Shown: positions 9,048 to 17,930, numbered from the stretch's first letter. The stretch: 64,000 nt of DNA from Bermanella sp049115935 (GCA_049115935.1 JAGDZK010000041.1:25587-89586), one strand, 5' to 3'. Notes: generated from the letters alone by a model not told the origin. A program made the numbers and translations.

Positions 9048-9218
9048 TTACTCAGGCTGCTCGGATTGAGTTTGGTTGTCAGCAAGACTGCCTTCTGCTT
9101 CTAACTTAGCGCGCTCAGCTTTTGATATGTATTTAGGCTTATTTTTAGGATTTGCTTTCAAATTCGATTTCTTCGCTTTTTGTGAAAGCTTAGTGAATAT
9201 CTTCTTTTTTCGATTCAT
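9048..9218 (-). CDS. DUF2986 small basic protein
   Basis: A 56-aa gene that falls below usual length cut-offs. It starts MNRKKKIFTKLSQKAKK and continues with PKNKPKYISKAERAKLEAE, which is the DUF2986 pattern found in marine gammaproteobacteria. More than a quarter of the residues are Lys or Arg. AGAGAGG lies six bases before the ATG. The function is unknown; the charge suggests RNA or DNA contact. The ends of this gene and of VF530 form an imperfect 12-bp inverted repeat (9037-9060) that could fold as a shared 3' hairpin, although it lacks a T-tract. Confidence 0.85.
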   Translation of the reverse strand: MNRKKKIFTKLSQKAKKSNLKANPKNKPKYISKAERAKLEAEGSLADNQTQSEQPE

Positions 9219-9261
9219 GATGGCCTCTCTTTAAGCGCTGATTGTAGCGTTTTAATGGTAT

Positions 9262-10686
9262 TTATTCTATCTGTGCACCTGCTAGCTTGCCTAAAGTCTT
9301 AATGCCTTGAGTAACAGTTGAATCAATTGGGATCGCGCAGTTTAAACGAATGTAATGATCAAATTCATTTGTATTAGAAAACATCGCGCCAGGGGCGATA
9401 TTAATCCCGACCTTAAGCGCATCTTTTTGCAACGTCATAACGTCTGTGTGCTCGGGTAGTGCGATCCAAATAATGAACCCGCCTTTAGGCTGGCTAATAC
9501 GTGTGCCAGCTGGAAAAAATTGCTTAACCAATTGAGAAATGGCCTCTACGTTTTGTTGGCAATTGATACGTGTTTTTCTTAGATGTCGATCATAGTGACC
9601 ACTTTCTAAATAACTGCTTAGCGCATATTGTGACAAACTTGATGGTGAAAAAGATGAGTAAGTTTGTGCGGTAATGATGTTCTCGTGCTGTTTTCCCGCG
9701 ATACACCAGCCAACACGCAGGCCAGGAGATAAGGTCTTAGAAAAGCTCGAACAATGCATGACACGCCCATCTGTATCAAAGGTTTTAATGACGCTGTTTA
9801 TGGATTCATTAAAACCAAGCTCACCGTAAATATCATCTTCTAATATAGAGACGTCATGTTTTTTTGCTAAATTAAATAATTCTTTTTGTTTTTCAGAAGA
9901 AATAGCAGAGCCTGTTGGGTTACTAAATCGGGCACTGACAGCAATCAACTTGATAGGCCATTGTTTTAACGCCAAGGTCAGGGCATCTAAACTAATTCCA
10001 TCTTGAGCATCAGTGGGTATTTCGATGACTTGTAAACCCATTAACCCCGCCAGTTGTAAAAAACCATAATAACAGGGGCTTTCGACTGCGATAATGTCCC
10101 CAGGCTTTGTGCAGCTTTTAAGACAAAGACTCAGGGCTTCTGAGCAACCTTGAGTAATGACAATATCGTTAGGGTGACACTTTACCCCAACGTTGCGCAT
10201 ACGCGTGGCAATTTGACGGCGTAAGGCTTCAAGGCCCGGAGAAAACAAATAGTTAAATACTTGCCTACTTTGAAAGCGAGCTGCTTTATTGATGTGGGTT
10301 TGTAACGCGTGATGGGGCATAAAGGATTCATGTGCGATTGCCGCGCCAAAATTAACTAGGGTATCTTCATGAACGGCATTGAGCATCATTGAAATGATGT
10401 CACTTTTTTTAAACTCTTCAGGTTCGCTGCCTTTTGAAACCGGCGGTGTTTCTATAGGGTCATTCGCACCATCTTTTACGTAATACCCAGATTGAGGTCT
10501 AGCAGTGAGATAACCCTGGTCTTCAAGCAGTGCGTAGGCTTGAGTAATGGTACTGATACTTACGGTTTTGATTTTGGCTAGGTTGCGTACGCTAGGTACT
10601 TTTTGCCCTGCAAGGTAGATCCCCTGGGTAATGTCTAAGGCAATGTCGTTGGCGACTTTTTTGTAAAGAGTGCTCATGGCGATCAC
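9262..10686 (-). CDS. MocR-type regulator: GntR winged helix fused to aminotransferase
   Basis: A 474-aa fusion. Residues 1-70 form a GntR winged helix (KVPSVRNLAKIKTVSISTITQAYALLEDQGYL in pieces), followed after a linker by a fold-type I PLP aminotransferase domain from about 110 onward. The PLP lysine sits in SSFSKTLSPG near residue 314, with PCYYGFLQLA, SNPTGS and EDDIYGELGF also present. The start may be the ATG four codons in (MSTLYKK). Such regulators sense PLP or an amino compound. No divergent target adjoins it. Shared short motifs in its own promoter and before the EamA exporter at 13,560 suggest that exporter as a target (inference). Confidence 0.88.
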   Translation of the reverse strand: MIAMSTLYKKVANDIALDITQGIYLAGQKVPSVRNLAKIKTVSISTITQAYALLEDQGYLTARPQSGYYVKDGANDPIETPPVSKGSEPEEFKKSDIISMMLNAVHEDTLVNFGAAIAHESFMPHHALQTHINKAARFQSRQVFNYLFSPGLEALRRQIATRMRNVGVKCHPNDIVITQGCSEALSLCLKSCTKPGDIIAVESPCYYGFLQLAGLMGLQVIEIPTDAQDGISLDALTLALKQWPIKLIAVSARFSNPTGSAISSEKQKELFNLAKKHDVSILEDDIYGELGFNESINSVIKTFDTDGRVMHCSSFSKTLSPGLRVGWCIAGKQHENIITAQTYSSFSPSSLSQYALSSYLESGHYDRHLRKTRINCQQNVEAISQLVKQFFPAGTRISQPKGGFIIWIALPEHTDVMTLQKDALKVGINIAPGAMFSNTNEFDHYIRLNCAIPIDSTVTQGIKTLGKLAGAQIE

Positions 10687-10720
10687 TTTTTGAGTGGTAT
10701 GGCACTATGATAGCGGTTTA

Positions 10721-10749
10721 ACTGTATTGTAATGCATAACAGTTGATAA
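10721..10749. promoter_or_regulatory. Possible MocR operator in its own promoter
   Basis: Holds ACTGTATTG at 10721-10729 and ACAGTTGAT at 10738-10746. Both nine-base words recur before the EamA gene (13476-13484 and 13450-13458). The function as an operator is inferred. Confidence 0.35.
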
Positions 10750-10846
10750 AGAAAAAAGCAGTACAGTTTTTGACTGCATTCACTTTAGTCCGCTTGAGCA
10801 ATGACAAGCCTCTTGGGTAAAACCCTTGAGGCTTTAGACAGGTTGG

Positions 10847-11680
10847 TTAAGCTTCGTGCGCTGCTACATCGGGAAAGCGACGTTCCCAGTCGTTAATTAA
10901 TGCACTTTGGTCAATATCATTGGGGTGAAAGTCACGTTTAAAGAATTTTTTAAGTCCGTGAATATTGGCCCGTAAAATCCCTTTCTTACCCCAAAAAAAG
11001 CGGGTGGCGACCACCCATTCTTGTAAACTTGGTAAGTGCTTGGTTTGCCATAGGGTACGTACTTGAAATATACAAAGACGGCTGAATAGGGAAATCATGG
11101 CAATCACCATCACGCGTCGGCGCATCCATTCATTATTAACTTCTTGGCGAAATACGTTAAAAGCCACTGACTTATGTTCAATTTCTTCAACACTGTGCCA
11201 AAGCATCATTTTGCGGAAATTGTCAGGGGCTCGATCTAGAATTTCAGGGTTCTCTAAAATGAACTCAGCTAAGCTTGCGGTGAAATGCTCCATTGCAACC
11301 GTGAGTGCTAATTGACGGGCAGGGCTAAAGCGTTTCTTTAACATGTTAACGCGATTGCTCATGCTGTTAGAGATCATCGTCATGGGAATGCCCATCTTCT
11401 CAATCTCGTTATTGATGTCTTCGTGACAGCGCCCATGATGGGCTTCTTGGCCGATAAAGCCACGAATATCAGCCAGCATGGTTGGGTCAGTAATATTCTT
11501 TTGAAAATGGCGCACAGTGTGTATAAAAAACCGTTCACCTTCTGGAAACATTGCTGAAAGTGAATAAAAGAAAGTGCTGATCAATGAGTTATTTTCTATG
11601 GCGAATTGCGACATTTCCATGTTGCGTGTATTAAATTGCATACGACGCGGTTTTATTGCACCATCGTTAAGCTTTGTCAT
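10847..11680 (-). CDS. PF10118-type 'metal-dependent hydrolase', ferritin-like helical protein
   Basis: A 277-aa helical protein of the family annotated as predicted metal-dependent hydrolase. The repeated carboxylate/histidine pattern (GQEAHHGRCHE, then AMEHFTASLAEF, then WHSVEEIEHKSVAF) looks like di-iron ligands of a ferritin-like bundle. Family members show the same pattern. I start it at ATG 11680, behind AGAGAC and matching MTKLNDG; the frame extends to 11836, but the extra 52 residues are unlike the family and would overlap the AraC gene start. The reaction is unknown. Homologues often sit beside AraC regulators and lipid genes, and here the divergent neighbour is an AraC gene. Confidence 0.78.
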   Translation of the reverse strand: MTKLNDGAIKPRRMQFNTRNMEMSQFAIENNSLISTFFYSLSAMFPEGERFFIHTVRHFQKNITDPTMLADIRGFIGQEAHHGRCHEDINNEIEKMGIPMTMISNSMSNRVNMLKKRFSPARQLALTVAMEHFTASLAEFILENPEILDRAPDNFRKMMLWHSVEEIEHKSVAFNVFRQEVNNEWMRRRVMVIAMISLFSRLCIFQVRTLWQTKHLPSLQEWVVATRFFWGKKGILRANIHGLKKFFKRDFHPNDIDQSALINDWERRFPDVAAHEA

Positions 11681-11820
11681 AGTTATTGTCTCTTTTATTA
11701 TTATGATTCGACTAATAGGGTTAACTACGTTTTTACTATGGCATAAGGGAAAAAATTGCCACAGGTGAATAAGACGCAACTTTAGGTGTTTTAAGATCAC
11801 ATGATTAAAAAAAATTATAA

Positions 11821-12915
11821 ATGATAATGCCATCAATACAGCAACCGTCTCAAATCAAGGTGGGCGAGGGTGACCTTAAGATTGCCTCTGACTATTTAAT
11901 TGTGTTGTTAGAGTTAGGGTTAGAGCTTGGTTTAAAGCAAAGTGATTTGTTGTTTGATAGCCAGCTTGATGCCAGTATTTTTATCAAACCTGGTATATAC
12001 GTGGGTGACCGATCGTTTCTTAAAGTTGTTGCTAATTTTAGAAAACAGCAACCGGATATGGCTTTGGCAGTGACTTACGGTAAGAGAATGACATTATCAA
12101 AGCATGGTGCTTTAGGTATTGCTGCTCGTCATAGTCGAACCACCAACGATGCAGCCACTGCAGTGATATCGTATATGCGCACGCGGGTTGAATTATTTAG
12201 CGTACACAGACAAAGAGATGCAATTAATCGTCGTTTATATGTGGATTTAGAAGTCGAAAGTAGCGATGAAATTTATTTTTTAATCTTGGCATATTTAACG
12301 AGTATTGAATTTATTCTGCGGCAAATGCTGTCATATCCTGATGAAATTAAAACGAAAATAGAGCTGCCAATAAAGCCTGATTTCTGGCAAGGAAGGCAAC
12401 TGGTATCAAATACCGTGACGCTTGATCCACTTGCCGTTGGTGCAGAAATACAGTTTGCATCTAAGCGTTGTATGTTGTTGTGGCCAATAAAATTTCTGAA
12501 TGATTTGCTGCCATTATTTGATCAAAATTTAGTTAAGATGGCACAAGATATTTGTGAAGTGGAATTAAAGTCCATGTCGAATTTCCTAAGTATGAATCAA
12601 GTAGTGAAACAGGCCTTTAATGATGTGAATGGCCATTTACCCACCATAGATAGCATCGCATCTACGTTAAATACCTCATCAGCCACTCTTAAGCGAAAAT
12701 TAAAGGCAGAAGGCTATAGCTTTCGAGAAATCAAAGACGAAATATTATATAAAAAAGCCAATAAACTATTAACAGAAACAGCTCACTCCATAGAGTGTAT
12801 AGCAGAGAATTTGGGTTACAGTGATGCTAGTAATTTCTCTAAAGCATTTAAAGGCTGGAGTGGCATAACCCCCAGTGAATTTAGACAATTATCACTGGTT
12901 CATCACGAATCTTAA
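11821..12915 (+). CDS. AraC-family regulator with Arabinose_bd-type N-terminus
   Basis: A 364-aa regulator. Residues 20-215 form the domain typical of OruR/ArgR-like AraC proteins of gammaproteobacteria (SKHGALGIAARHSRT near 95). Residues 265-355 contain the two AraC helix-turn-helix motifs (IDSIASTLNTSSATLKRKLK, then ENLGYSDASNFSKAFKGWSG). It is divergent from the ferritin-like gene and likely controls it. There are two possible ATG starts, at 11821 and 11827, and no clear ribosome-binding site. Confidence 0.88.
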   Translation: MIMPSIQQPSQIKVGEGDLKIASDYLIVLLELGLELGLKQSDLLFDSQLDASIFIKPGIYVGDRSFLKVVANFRKQQPDMALAVTYGKRMTLSKHGALGIAARHSRTTNDAATAVISYMRTRVELFSVHRQRDAINRRLYVDLEVESSDEIYFLILAYLTSIEFILRQMLSYPDEIKTKIELPIKPDFWQGRQLVSNTVTLDPLAVGAEIQFASKRCMLLWPIKFLNDLLPLFDQNLVKMAQDICEVELKSMSNFLSMNQVVKQAFNDVNGHLPTIDSIASTLNTSSATLKRKLKAEGYSFREIKDEILYKKANKLLTETAHSIECIAENLGYSDASNFSKAFKGWSGITPSEFRQLSLVHHES

Positions 12916-12925
12916 GGGTTTATCA

Positions 12926-13378
12926 TTGCTGAAGTTCAAGCGATTACTCATAGTGTTATTAGGACTGGCTTTAATAGTCTCTTATTTTATTGGGTTGACG
13001 CCTCTGATTTTTTCACTTTTGATTGTGTTTTCAAGTGTCATGACATATGTGGCCTATGCGAAAGATAAAAAGGCGGCTATTAATAATGAATGGCGCGTAC
13101 CGGAGAAAACCTTGCACCTTATGTCAGTATTGTTTGGTTGGCCTGGAGCTGCGATTGCACAAGAAAGGTTCAGACATAAAACCCAGAAAACCAGTTTTGT
13201 TGTTATGTTTTGGGTTACCGTTAGCATTAATATTGGTGTTATTTACGCGCTGCATACGCCAGATGGTCTGAAATACATCAATCAAATGGCAGGCTATGGT
13301 AGTGACCTGATTATCAATCAATTAACGGCTCCAGAAACCAAAGCCGTGTGGCTTAGGTTGATTGAGTTACGCCAATAA
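12926..13378 (+). CDS. DUF1294 membrane protein
   Basis: Two or three hydrophobic helices, with the DUF1294 signature YAKDKKAA near residue 50 and HLMSVLFGWPGAAIAQ followed by RHKTQKTSF. The function is unknown. The frame opens at a GTG at 12875, inside the AraC gene. I prefer the TTG at 12926, because AAGGG lies eight bases before it and the protein then begins MLKFKRLLIVLL, a normal membrane-protein start. It immediately follows the AraC gene and may share its transcript. Confidence 0.72.
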   Translation: MLKFKRLLIVLLGLALIVSYFIGLTPLIFSLLIVFSSVMTYVAYAKDKKAAINNEWRVPEKTLHLMSVLFGWPGAAIAQERFRHKTQKTSFVVMFWVTVSINIGVIYALHTPDGLKYINQMAGYGSDLIINQLTAPETKAVWLRLIELRQ

Positions 13379-13449
13379 ATATAACAATGACCTGTAAAGT
13401 CCTAATCACTGTTATGCAAACCAGAACAGTTCGCCCGTTATAACGCGAT

Positions 13450-13515
13450 ACAGTTGATGTTTGAGTTTAAATTGTACTGTATTGATAGGAATGCACTGCC
13501 TCTACTGACATAACA
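13450..13515. promoter_or_regulatory. Possible MocR-responsive region before the EamA gene
   Basis: Contains ACAGTTGAT (13450-13458) and ACTGTATTG (13476-13484), the same words found in the mocR promoter, plus ATAACAGTT (13510-13518), which also occurs there. Confidence 0.35.
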
Positions 13516-13559
13516 GTTATCCAGCCAAAATGACCACCTGTTGAACAAAGGAGGTCATC

Positions 13560-14471
13560 ATGTCTTTACCCATCAATACAACATTAGTATCACGTTATTT
13601 TACTGCGAATACCCCTGTGCCTGGGTTATCCGTTTTCTCCGGGTTATTTGCGGTCATTATTTTTAGCCTAACGGCACCATTGACCACAATTGCGCTTGAA
13701 GCATTCAGTCCTGCATTCATTGCGTGTATGCGTGCCATGATTGCAGGTGCCTTGAGCATTGCAGCTGTCTTGTGGTTCAAGTGGCCAATGCCAAAGGGCC
13801 GTGATCTTGTTTGGTTGAGCGTAGGCGGTGCTGGTATTGCATTAATTTTTCCTTTTTCGTTAGCGCAATCTTTATTGAACTGGCAGGCAAGTGAAATAGG
13901 TATTGTGCTGGCGGGTCTTCCTTTTGTGACGGCTTTAATTGCAGTCGGGCTATTTAAAGAAAAAACCACAAAACAGTTTTGGATGAGCTTACTGGTGGGT
14001 TCAATGCTATTGGTTTTGTTTGCTTATAGTCAGTCTAACGGAGTACTTTACCCATCGTTATTCTTAATGTTATTGGCTGCAGGTTTTGGTTATGCCATGG
14101 GTGGTCATGTTGCAAAGCGCTTAGGGGGATTTCAAACCATTTGTTGGATGATGGTTTTATATTTTCCTATTTCATTGTTTGGGACGGGTTACTTTGCAAT
14201 GGAAAATGCAGCGAGTTTTACTTCTGCTAATGCACAGGCCCTACTTGCTCTTGTGTATCTTGCCGTTATGAGTCAGTGGATTGGTTTTCACTTTTGGTAT
14301 GAGTCGATGGTAAACATAGGTATTGCTAAAACAGGTCAATTACAACTATTGCAGCCGTTTTTTACACTTGGTTTTGCAGTACCACTATTAGGCTATACCT
14401 TGACGTTGAGTCATGTAACATTCGCAGTGTTAATTACGGGGAGTGTTTGGTTGTTAAGGCGATCTCAGTAA
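13560..14471 (+). CDS. EamA/DMT-family transporter
   Basis: A 303-aa protein with ten hydrophobic segments in two EamA halves. Landmarks are LTAPLTTIALEAFSPAFIA in the first half and LLQPFFTLGFAVPLLGY at the end. Members export amino acids or other metabolites, or are uncharacterised. AAGGAGGTCATC directly before the ATG is a near-perfect ribosome-binding site, so expression may be high. The upstream region shares sequence words with the promoter of the MocR gene 2.9 kb away, and MocR proteins commonly control such exporters. Confidence 0.85.
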   Translation: MSLPINTTLVSRYFTANTPVPGLSVFSGLFAVIIFSLTAPLTTIALEAFSPAFIACMRAMIAGALSIAAVLWFKWPMPKGRDLVWLSVGGAGIALIFPFSLAQSLLNWQASEIGIVLAGLPFVTALIAVGLFKEKTTKQFWMSLLVGSMLLVLFAYSQSNGVLYPSLFLMLLAAGFGYAMGGHVAKRLGGFQTICWMMVLYFPISLFGTGYFAMENAASFTSANAQALLALVYLAVMSQWIGFHFWYESMVNIGIAKTGQLQLLQPFFTLGFAVPLLGYTLTLSHVTFAVLITGSVWLLRRSQ

Positions 14472-14546
14472 CTCAGACTTTGTAAACTTAAACAGCCCTT
14501 ATGGGCCACTGTTGTCCCATAGTTTGAAAATCAATAGAAATCCAAC

Positions 14547-14671
14547 GTCTCCCCCGCGAACGCGGAGGTCCAATTCCATAAACTCACCGATGAATCACTC
14601 AAATTCTTCACAAAAGCAGAAGTGGATCCCCGATCAAAGCGCTCCGCGCGTCGGGGATGACATTTTTTCGA
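14547..14671. repeat. Paired REP-like hairpins after the EamA gene
   Basis: The first hairpin (CCCGCGAACGCGG at 14553-14565) ends in GTCCAATTCC. The second (14622-14671) has an ATCCCCGA / TCGGGGAT stem and a T-run after it. The order, a CCAAT-type end followed by a GGA(T/C)TCCC-type hairpin, matches the tandem repeat at 24.5 kb. It may also terminate the EamA transcript. Confidence 0.6.
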
Positions 14672-14745
14672 TAAAGATTAATCAAATTTTATTTGTGGGA
14701 CAGCAGTGCCTTATGGGCTGTTTGATTTTTCGACAAGGGTGATGA

Positions 14746-15771
14746 TTAAAACCCTTCTAACACCATCTTGCCAATACTTTGGTTACTCTCAATTAATTGA
14801 TGGGCCAGCTTTAGGTTTTCTAAATTAATTTTACCTAGATGCTTACCTAACGTTGTTACGATTTTTTTGCTATCAATTAAGTCGGCAAGTTCATTGAATA
14901 CGTGATGCTGTTTGATCATGTCTTCGGTGTTAAACAAGCTGCGAGTAAACATAAACTCCCAGTGTAAACTCACGCTTTTACTTTTTAAAAGATCAATGTT
15001 TAACGGGGCGGGAGGGTTGTCAATTAAACAAATTTTCCCCTGCGGCTTTATGATTTCGGCAAAATCTTCAAAGTGTAAATGAGTGTGAGTGATGCTTGCG
15101 ATGTGACTAACGTCATTAAACCCAATTTTTTTAAGTTCGCTGGCAATGCCATTGTTGTGATTAATAACATGATCGGCGCCCATTTTTTTACACCATGCTT
15201 GGGTATCTGCACGGCTGGCGGTAGCAATAACCGTTACATTTGGAACGAATACTTTAAGTAACTGAATCATAATGCTGCCAACGCCACCTGCGCCACCAGT
15301 TACTAATATAGAGTTTTCTGTGGTTTGGTATTTGCTTTTGGTATCTACCTGTAAACGATCAAATAACATTTCATACGCGGTAATGGCCGTAAGAGGCAGT
15401 GCTGCGATTTCTGCATTGCTAATGCTGGTAGGGGCTTTACCTACAATACGCTCGTCCACCAGTTGAAATTCGGCATTGCTGCCTTGGCGGCTCATATCGC
15501 CAGCATAAAATACTTTATCACCTACTTTAAATAGCGAACATTTATCACCAATTGCACTGACGGTTCCCACGGCATCGTAACCCAATACTTTGGGCTCGCC
15601 TTTTTCAGGGCGAAGGCGTTGGCGCAGTTTAGCATCCACTGGGTTTATGCTAATGGCATCAATTTTTACGAGCAAATCTTGGCCTTGTGGGCTAGGTACC
15701 GCTTGTTCAATTTCAATGAGGCTATGTTCATGATCAATAGGTAGGCTGTGGTCAAAGGCGAATGCTTTCAT
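14746..15771 (-). CDS. Zinc-independent quinone oxidoreductase-like MDR protein
   Basis: A 341-aa medium-chain dehydrogenase/reductase. The N-terminal GroES-like domain has AISINPVDAKLR and LGYDAVGTVSAIG; the Rossmann fold has VTGGAGGVGSIMIQL near residue 157. It lacks the catalytic zinc ligands of alcohol dehydrogenases, so it is an NADPH quinone or enone reductase type (ZADH-like). I start at ATG 15771 (MKAFAFD), the normal family start; the frame extends to 15846 without support. The substrate is unknown. Confidence 0.8.
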   Translation of the reverse strand: MKAFAFDHSLPIDHEHSLIEIEQAVPSPQGQDLLVKIDAISINPVDAKLRQRLRPEKGEPKVLGYDAVGTVSAIGDKCSLFKVGDKVFYAGDMSRQGSNAEFQLVDERIVGKAPTSISNAEIAALPLTAITAYEMLFDRLQVDTKSKYQTTENSILVTGGAGGVGSIMIQLLKVFVPNVTVIATASRADTQAWCKKMGADHVINHNNGIASELKKIGFNDVSHIASITHTHLHFEDFAEIIKPQGKICLIDNPPAPLNIDLLKSKSVSLHWEFMFTRSLFNTEDMIKQHHVFNELADLIDSKKIVTTLGKHLGKINLENLKLAHQLIESNQSIGKMVLEGF

Positions 15772-15904
15772 GGTATGGACTCGTAAACGGGTTATTAATC
15801 TAAAGTGTGAGAATTGTAGCGTAAAACACTCACCTGTACTGCCCACCTTGGATCGATAACTATGTTCCGTTAGAATGCGGCATCTTCTTTTTTCTAGGTG
15901 GCGT

Positions 15905-17194
15905 ATGGCCCAGTTAACCCCAGAACAAATATCCAGCCTAGACCAGCAGCACGTTTGGCATCCTTACTCTTCATTTACCTCTCCTTTGGCACCGTTTCCT
16001 GTGGCCAGTACATCTGGGGTGCGCATTACCTTAGCGGATGGACGTGAGTTAATTGACGGCATGGCTTCTTGGTGGTCAGCGGTGCATGGCTATGGTCATC
16101 CAAAATTAAAACAAGCGGCTCACGATCAAATTGAAACCATGAGTCACGTCATGTTTGGTGGATTAACCCATGAACCCGCCGTCACCTTATGCGAAAAATT
16201 GGTCAAGCTTGCCCCTGAAGGTTTAAATAAAGTCTTTATTAGCGACAGTGGTTCAGTGGCCGTTGAAGTGGCAATTAAAATGGCATTTCAATATTCATTA
16301 AGCCAAGGGAATAAACAAAAAAATAAATTGCTGACGGTTAAGAATGGTTACCACGGAGATACGTTTGCCACCATGGCAACTTGTGATCCGGTAAATGGTA
16401 TGCACCATATGTTTGAAAATGTGTTGAGCAAACATATTTTTGCACAAGCGCCACAATGCTTATTTGGTGAGCAATTTGAAGAGCATCATATTGCGGATGT
16501 TAAACAAAAACTTGAAACTCAGCATAAAGAAATTGCCGCCATAATTTTAGAGCCTATTGTACAAGGTGCAGGCGGCATGCGTTTTTATAGCCCGGATTAT
16601 TTAAAGCGCATTCGTGAATTGTGTGATGAATATAATATTTTATTGATCGCAGATGAAATTGCCACGGGTTTTGGTCGTACAGGTAAAATGTTTGCATGTG
16701 AACACGCTGATATTTCGCCGGATATTTTATGTGTCGGCAAAGCATTAACCGGCGGTTTTATGAGTTTGGCGGCAACCTTGTGCACAGACAAAGTGGCCAA
16801 AGGCATTTGTGAAGGGGAAGCTGGTGTGTTTATGCACGGCCCAACGTTTATGGGTAACCCGTTAGCATGCGCTGTTGCTAATGCCAGCTTAGATGTATTA
16901 ATGGAAGGTCATTGGCCAGTACAAGTGGCGAAGATCCAAACTGGCTTAGAGAAAGGGTTGACGCCAGCACGAGCATTATCACAAGTTAAAGATGTGCGAG
17001 TACTTGGGGCGATTGGAGTCATTGAATTACACGAACCGGTACACATGCCTACCGTTCAACCCATGTTTGTTGAAGAGGGTGTATGGGTGCGACCATTTGG
17101 AAAATTAGTCTATGTGCTGCCGCCGTTTATCATTAATGAAGATGATTTGGCGTTTTTAACCAATGCCATGGTGAAGGTTGTGTCAAAACTATAA
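15905..17194 (+). CDS. bioA: Adenosylmethionine-8-amino-7-oxononanoate aminotransferase
   Basis: A 429-aa class-III PLP aminotransferase catalysing the amination of KAPA to DAPA in biotin synthesis, with SAM as amino donor. BioA hallmarks are VWHPYSS near the start, DGMASWWSAVHGYGHP, the SGSVAVEVA cofactor loop, LIADEIATGFGRTG and the PLP lysine in CVGKALTGG at residue 279. The start at 15905 has AGGTGG upstream; an in-frame ATG at 15875 has none. No other biotin genes or BirA operator are visible, so it is a split biotin locus. A REPIN follows directly after the stop. Confidence 0.93.
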   Translation: MAQLTPEQISSLDQQHVWHPYSSFTSPLAPFPVASTSGVRITLADGRELIDGMASWWSAVHGYGHPKLKQAAHDQIETMSHVMFGGLTHEPAVTLCEKLVKLAPEGLNKVFISDSGSVAVEVAIKMAFQYSLSQGNKQKNKLLTVKNGYHGDTFATMATCDPVNGMHHMFENVLSKHIFAQAPQCLFGEQFEEHHIADVKQKLETQHKEIAAIILEPIVQGAGGMRFYSPDYLKRIRELCDEYNILLIADEIATGFGRTGKMFACEHADISPDILCVGKALTGGFMSLAATLCTDKVAKGICEGEAGVFMHGPTFMGNPLACAVANASLDVLMEGHWPVQVAKIQTGLEKGLTPARALSQVKDVRVLGAIGVIELHEPVHMPTVQPMFVEEGVWVRPFGKLVYVLPPFIINEDDLAFLTNAMVKVVSKL

Positions 17195-17201
17195 TTTTTT
17201 A

Positions 17202-17264
17202 TCGGGCGCGGGGCACCCTCCTACAGGTATTGCACTGTACTGTACGAGGGTGCCCCGCGCCCGA
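17202..17264. repeat. REPIN (two inverted REPs) upstream of the RAYT gene
   Basis: A 25-bp REP at 17202-17226 (begins TCGGGCGCGGGGCACCCTC) faces its near-exact inverse at 17240-17264. A third, half-length copy ends at 17316-17328. Confidence 0.9.
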
Positions 17265-17355
17265 CAATTAGGATGTAATGTACCCAATACATTCACTACG
17301 TGAACGGGGCATGCTACCCCGCGCCCGAAAAATAAAAACATTGAAAAGGATTTCA

Positions 17356-17802
17356 ATGATGGAAAAAGGTAAGGGCTATTCCGCCCTTAAAAAAGGTCGG
17401 CACTCCCAAATTAGTTTTGTTTATCATTTGGTTATATCCACAAAAAATCGCCAGCCAGTTTTTAAAGACTTTGATCAAGCTAGGTGTTTTATACGCATAT
17501 TAAAAGCAGATGAGGATTTGTGTTTCACAAAAACCTTAGCATTTGTTGTGATGCCTGATCATATTCACTGGTTGGTTAAGTTAGAAAAAGGTGATATTTC
17601 TCAAGCTGTTCAGCGGGTTAAATCGCTATTTACAAAATATTCAGGTTTGAATATTTGGAATGTTGGTTTCTATGACCATGCTATTCGCACGGATGAAGCC
17701 TTGATTGATACTGCTCGTTATATTGTTGCCAATCCGTTAAGGGCTGGTTTGTGTGACTCAATTAAAGAATACCCGCATTGGGATTCTGTTTGGTTGGAAT
17801 GA
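17356..17802 (+). CDS. REP-associated tyrosine transposase (RAYT)
   Basis: A 148-aa Y1-type HUH transposase of the TnpA-REP family. The HUH motif is MPDHIHWLVK near residues 66-75. The RAYT end block TARYIVANPLRAGLCDS follows near residues 117-133. The likely catalytic Tyr lies in that block (ARYIV) or in GFYDHAI just before. I start at ATG 17356, which has AAAAGGA six bases upstream; the longer frame from 17278 runs through a REP. The gene is bracketed by REPINs of one sequence family on both sides, the usual RAYT arrangement, so it is the probable mobiliser of these repeats here and at 31.8 kb. Confidence 0.9.
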   Translation: MMEKGKGYSALKKGRHSQISFVYHLVISTKNRQPVFKDFDQARCFIRILKADEDLCFTKTLAFVVMPDHIHWLVKLEKGDISQAVQRVKSLFTKYSGLNIWNVGFYDHAIRTDEALIDTARYIVANPLRAGLCDSIKEYPHWDSVWLE

Positions 17803-17808
17803 TGTTGA

Positions 17809-17915
17809 TCGGGCGCGGGGCACCCTCGTACAGACCTAGATTATTGGGCTAATCGGGCGTTCGGCCCCTTTGTGCAATTTTATAAAAATACTGTAGGAGG
17901 GTGCCCCGCGCCCGA
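17809..17915. repeat. REPIN downstream of the RAYT gene
   Basis: A REP at 17809-17833 faces an inverted REP at 17891-17915, both of the same 25-bp type as on the left side. A partial third unit (TCGGGCG then CGGCCCC) lies between them at 17853-17868. Confidence 0.9.
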
Positions 17916-17930
17916 AAAAGAGATTAAAAA

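Noticed and set aside
14512..14742. Open frame of 76 codons after the EamA gene
   Set aside because: It runs through REP-like hairpins and has no ribosome-binding site or family pattern.
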